Positions 62,922 through 64,000 of a stretch of 64,000 bases of DNA are shown here, one piece after another (position 1 is the stretch's first letter; every line of letters begins with the position of its first letter). The stretch is taken from the NCBI RefSeq assembly GCF_900103985.1, contig NZ_FNIE01000017.1:62001-126000 (forward strand). Direction: 5' to 3'. The notes under the pieces are model-generated. The model was not told the DNA's origin, made no database searches, and worked only from the letters and a program-made list of their open reading frames with translations. Source of the stretch: Actinacidiphila guanduensis (GTDB lineage: Bacteria > Actinomycetota > Actinomycetes > Streptomycetales > Streptomycetaceae). The position numbers were made by a program, and so were the translations under genes.

Positions 62922-64000
62922 GCGGCGCACGACCGGGCGGCGGCCGCACCACAGCCTGCTGTTCCGGTTGCTCGCCTCCTCGCTGCTGATCGTCGTGTGC
63001 GCCGTCACGGCGACCGCCTGGCTCGCCGTCAAGGGCGCCACCGGGGCGGTACGGCAGCAGCAGGGACAGGTACTCAAGGACGGCACGGCGATCTACCGTG
63101 CGATGTCGTCGTACGCAGCGACCCATCACAGCTGGGACGGCGTCACCCCTGTGATGCGCGACGTGGCGCGGCACACCGGGCTGCGCATCGGCCTGGAGAC
63201 GCAGGACGGCACGCACCGGACCGTCGCTGCGTGGCCGCCGGGCGCCATGGTGCACCAGGACAAGGCGTTCGCCGTGATCGACGCGCTGCACGTCGATCCC
63301 GCACAGTCCGCGGTGGCGGACGGGAGCGGGATCGACCCGCGGGCCCTGGGCCCGTTCAGGCTCCCGGCCGCCGACCGGCAGCGCCTGTCCGCGATGGCCG
63401 ACGGCATCGCCCGGTGCATGACGAGGAAACACCTCGCCTACGTCCGTTCGCTCTCCCCGGCGGGCCGTCCCCGCATCGTCCTGGCCGAGGCCGCCGGGCT
63501 TCAGCCGCGGATCGACGGAACCGACAGCCTCGACGCGAAGATCGCCGACAACTGCGGGCTCACCCGGCTCGACACGCCCACAGCCGGTGAGCGCGCCGCC
63601 CTGTCCGCGCTCAACGCGCTGATCGGCTCCTGCCTCGTACGCCAGCACCTCGCGCCCTTCCACGTCGGCCTGGACTTTCTGCCCTCACCCACCTCGGCTT
63701 CCTCTTCCTTCGCCTCCTCATCCGCCCGTACGACAGCAGGCGGCAACTGCGTCCAGGCGGCACGCCGTGAGCAGCTCACCCCTTACGTGGCCCCCGCCGC
63801 GCTGCTGTACGTCAGCGACAGCGAGGGGGCGAAGCTCGCCGGATTCGACCTCTCCCGCTCCAACAGCCTGCGCATCCTCGGTGTGATCGGCACCGTCCTG
63901 CTGCTCGCCGTGGCGGTGACCGTACTGAACGGCATGCGCCTGATCGGACCGCTGCGCGTACTGACCCGCGCGGTCCGGCAGGGCACGGACACGCCCGTAC
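62911..64000 (+). CDS. Sensor histidine kinase, truncated by the window end
   Basis: The first ~363 residues of a membrane kinase. TM1 (LLFRLLASSLLIVVCAVTATAW, ~17-38), a ~300-residue extracytoplasmic sensor domain with Cys pairs and a Ser/Ala-rich loop, TM2 (ILGVIGTVLLLAVAVTVLNGM) and the start of a HAMP domain (LIGPLRVLTRAVRQG). Catalytic domains lie beyond 64000. GTG at 62911, nine bases after GGAG, overlaps the regulator; an ATG at 62887 is also in frame. Confidence 0.87.
   Translation, partial: MSAERRTTGRRPHHSLLFRLLASSLLIVVCAVTATAWLAVKGATGAVRQQQGQVLKDGTAIYRAMSSYAATHHSWDGVTPVMRDVARHTGLRIGLETQDGTHRTVAAWPPGAMVHQDKAFAVIDALHVDPAQSAVADGSGIDPRALGPFRLPAADRQRLSAMADGIARCMTRKHLAYVRSLSPAGRPRIVLAEAAGLQPRIDGTDSLDAKIADNCGLTRLDTPTAGERAALSALNALIGSCLVRQHLAPFHVGLDFLPSPTSASSSFASSSARTTAGGNCVQAARREQLTPYVAPAALLYVSDSEGAKLAGFDLSRSNSLRILGVIGTVLLLAVAVTVLNGMRLIGPLRVLTRAVRQGTDTPV

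Overview
The window is very GC-rich, codon third positions are mostly G or C, and GTG starts and 4-base ATGA/GTGA gene overlaps are common. With a Tat-exported oxidase, a DUF5707 secreted protein, Scr1-type XRE/DUF6879 genes, GAF-SpoIIE-HATPase phosphatase and many TetR regulators, this points to a Streptomyces or close actinomycete, probably an accessory (chromosome-arm-like) region. No rRNA, tRNA or CRISPR was seen.

Layout. 0.3-10.4 kb: a TetR gene with an operator in its promoter, a secreted GH18 chitinase-like protein with a ricin-type lectin domain, a Tat-exported flavin amine oxidase, a GAF/PP2C/ATPase signalling phosphatase, and a TetR gene divergent from DUF302 and amidase genes across two palindromic operators. 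10.4-13.8 kb: TetR, SDR and aldehyde dehydrogenase genes. 13.9-26.7 kb (minus strand): a long, translationally coupled operon, threonine-synthase-like enzyme > dipeptide-type ABC importer > SDR > NodB-fold deacetylase > two ATPases > M20 amidohydrolase > S9 peptidase, with a GntR gene and a GntR-like operator upstream. It looks like a complete uptake and degradation pathway for an amide or peptide-like compound.

26.8-38.6 kb: a YeiH-type exporter with its divergent LysR regulator, a beta-lactamase-fold serine hydrolase, an orphan barstar-domain protein, an aldehyde dehydrogenase/AraC pair, an aquaglyceroporin, two aspartate-nucleophile alpha/beta hydrolases separated by a perfect 48-bp palindrome, and a UDG-fold protein. 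38.7-46.6 kb: a WrbA/muconolactone-isomerase-like/SnoaL group and several hydrolase or oxidoreductase genes, each next to a TetR gene with visible operators; it also contains gene wreckage (an MMPL transporter fragment, two different transposase remnants, a possible ZIP transporter fragment). 46.7-50.7 kb: VOC protein, GlxA-type regulator, MBL-fold hydrolase and a PPM-type methyltransferase.

50.9-53.4 kb: two adjacent helical proteins closed by a very strong hairpin. The second has the architecture of alpha-helical pore-forming toxins of the HBL/NHE/ClyA/Xax type (long helices around a 60-residue hydrophobic hairpin). This two-gene locus is the best candidate here for an undescribed system. 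53.7-58.1 kb: an old-yellow-enzyme/ArsR pair and an Scr1-like XRE/DUF6879 cluster with tiny Cys-rich proteins. 58.1-64.0 kb: a MacAB-like export system (lipoprotein, adaptor, ATPase, permease) divergent from its two-component regulator; the sensor kinase runs off the window end.
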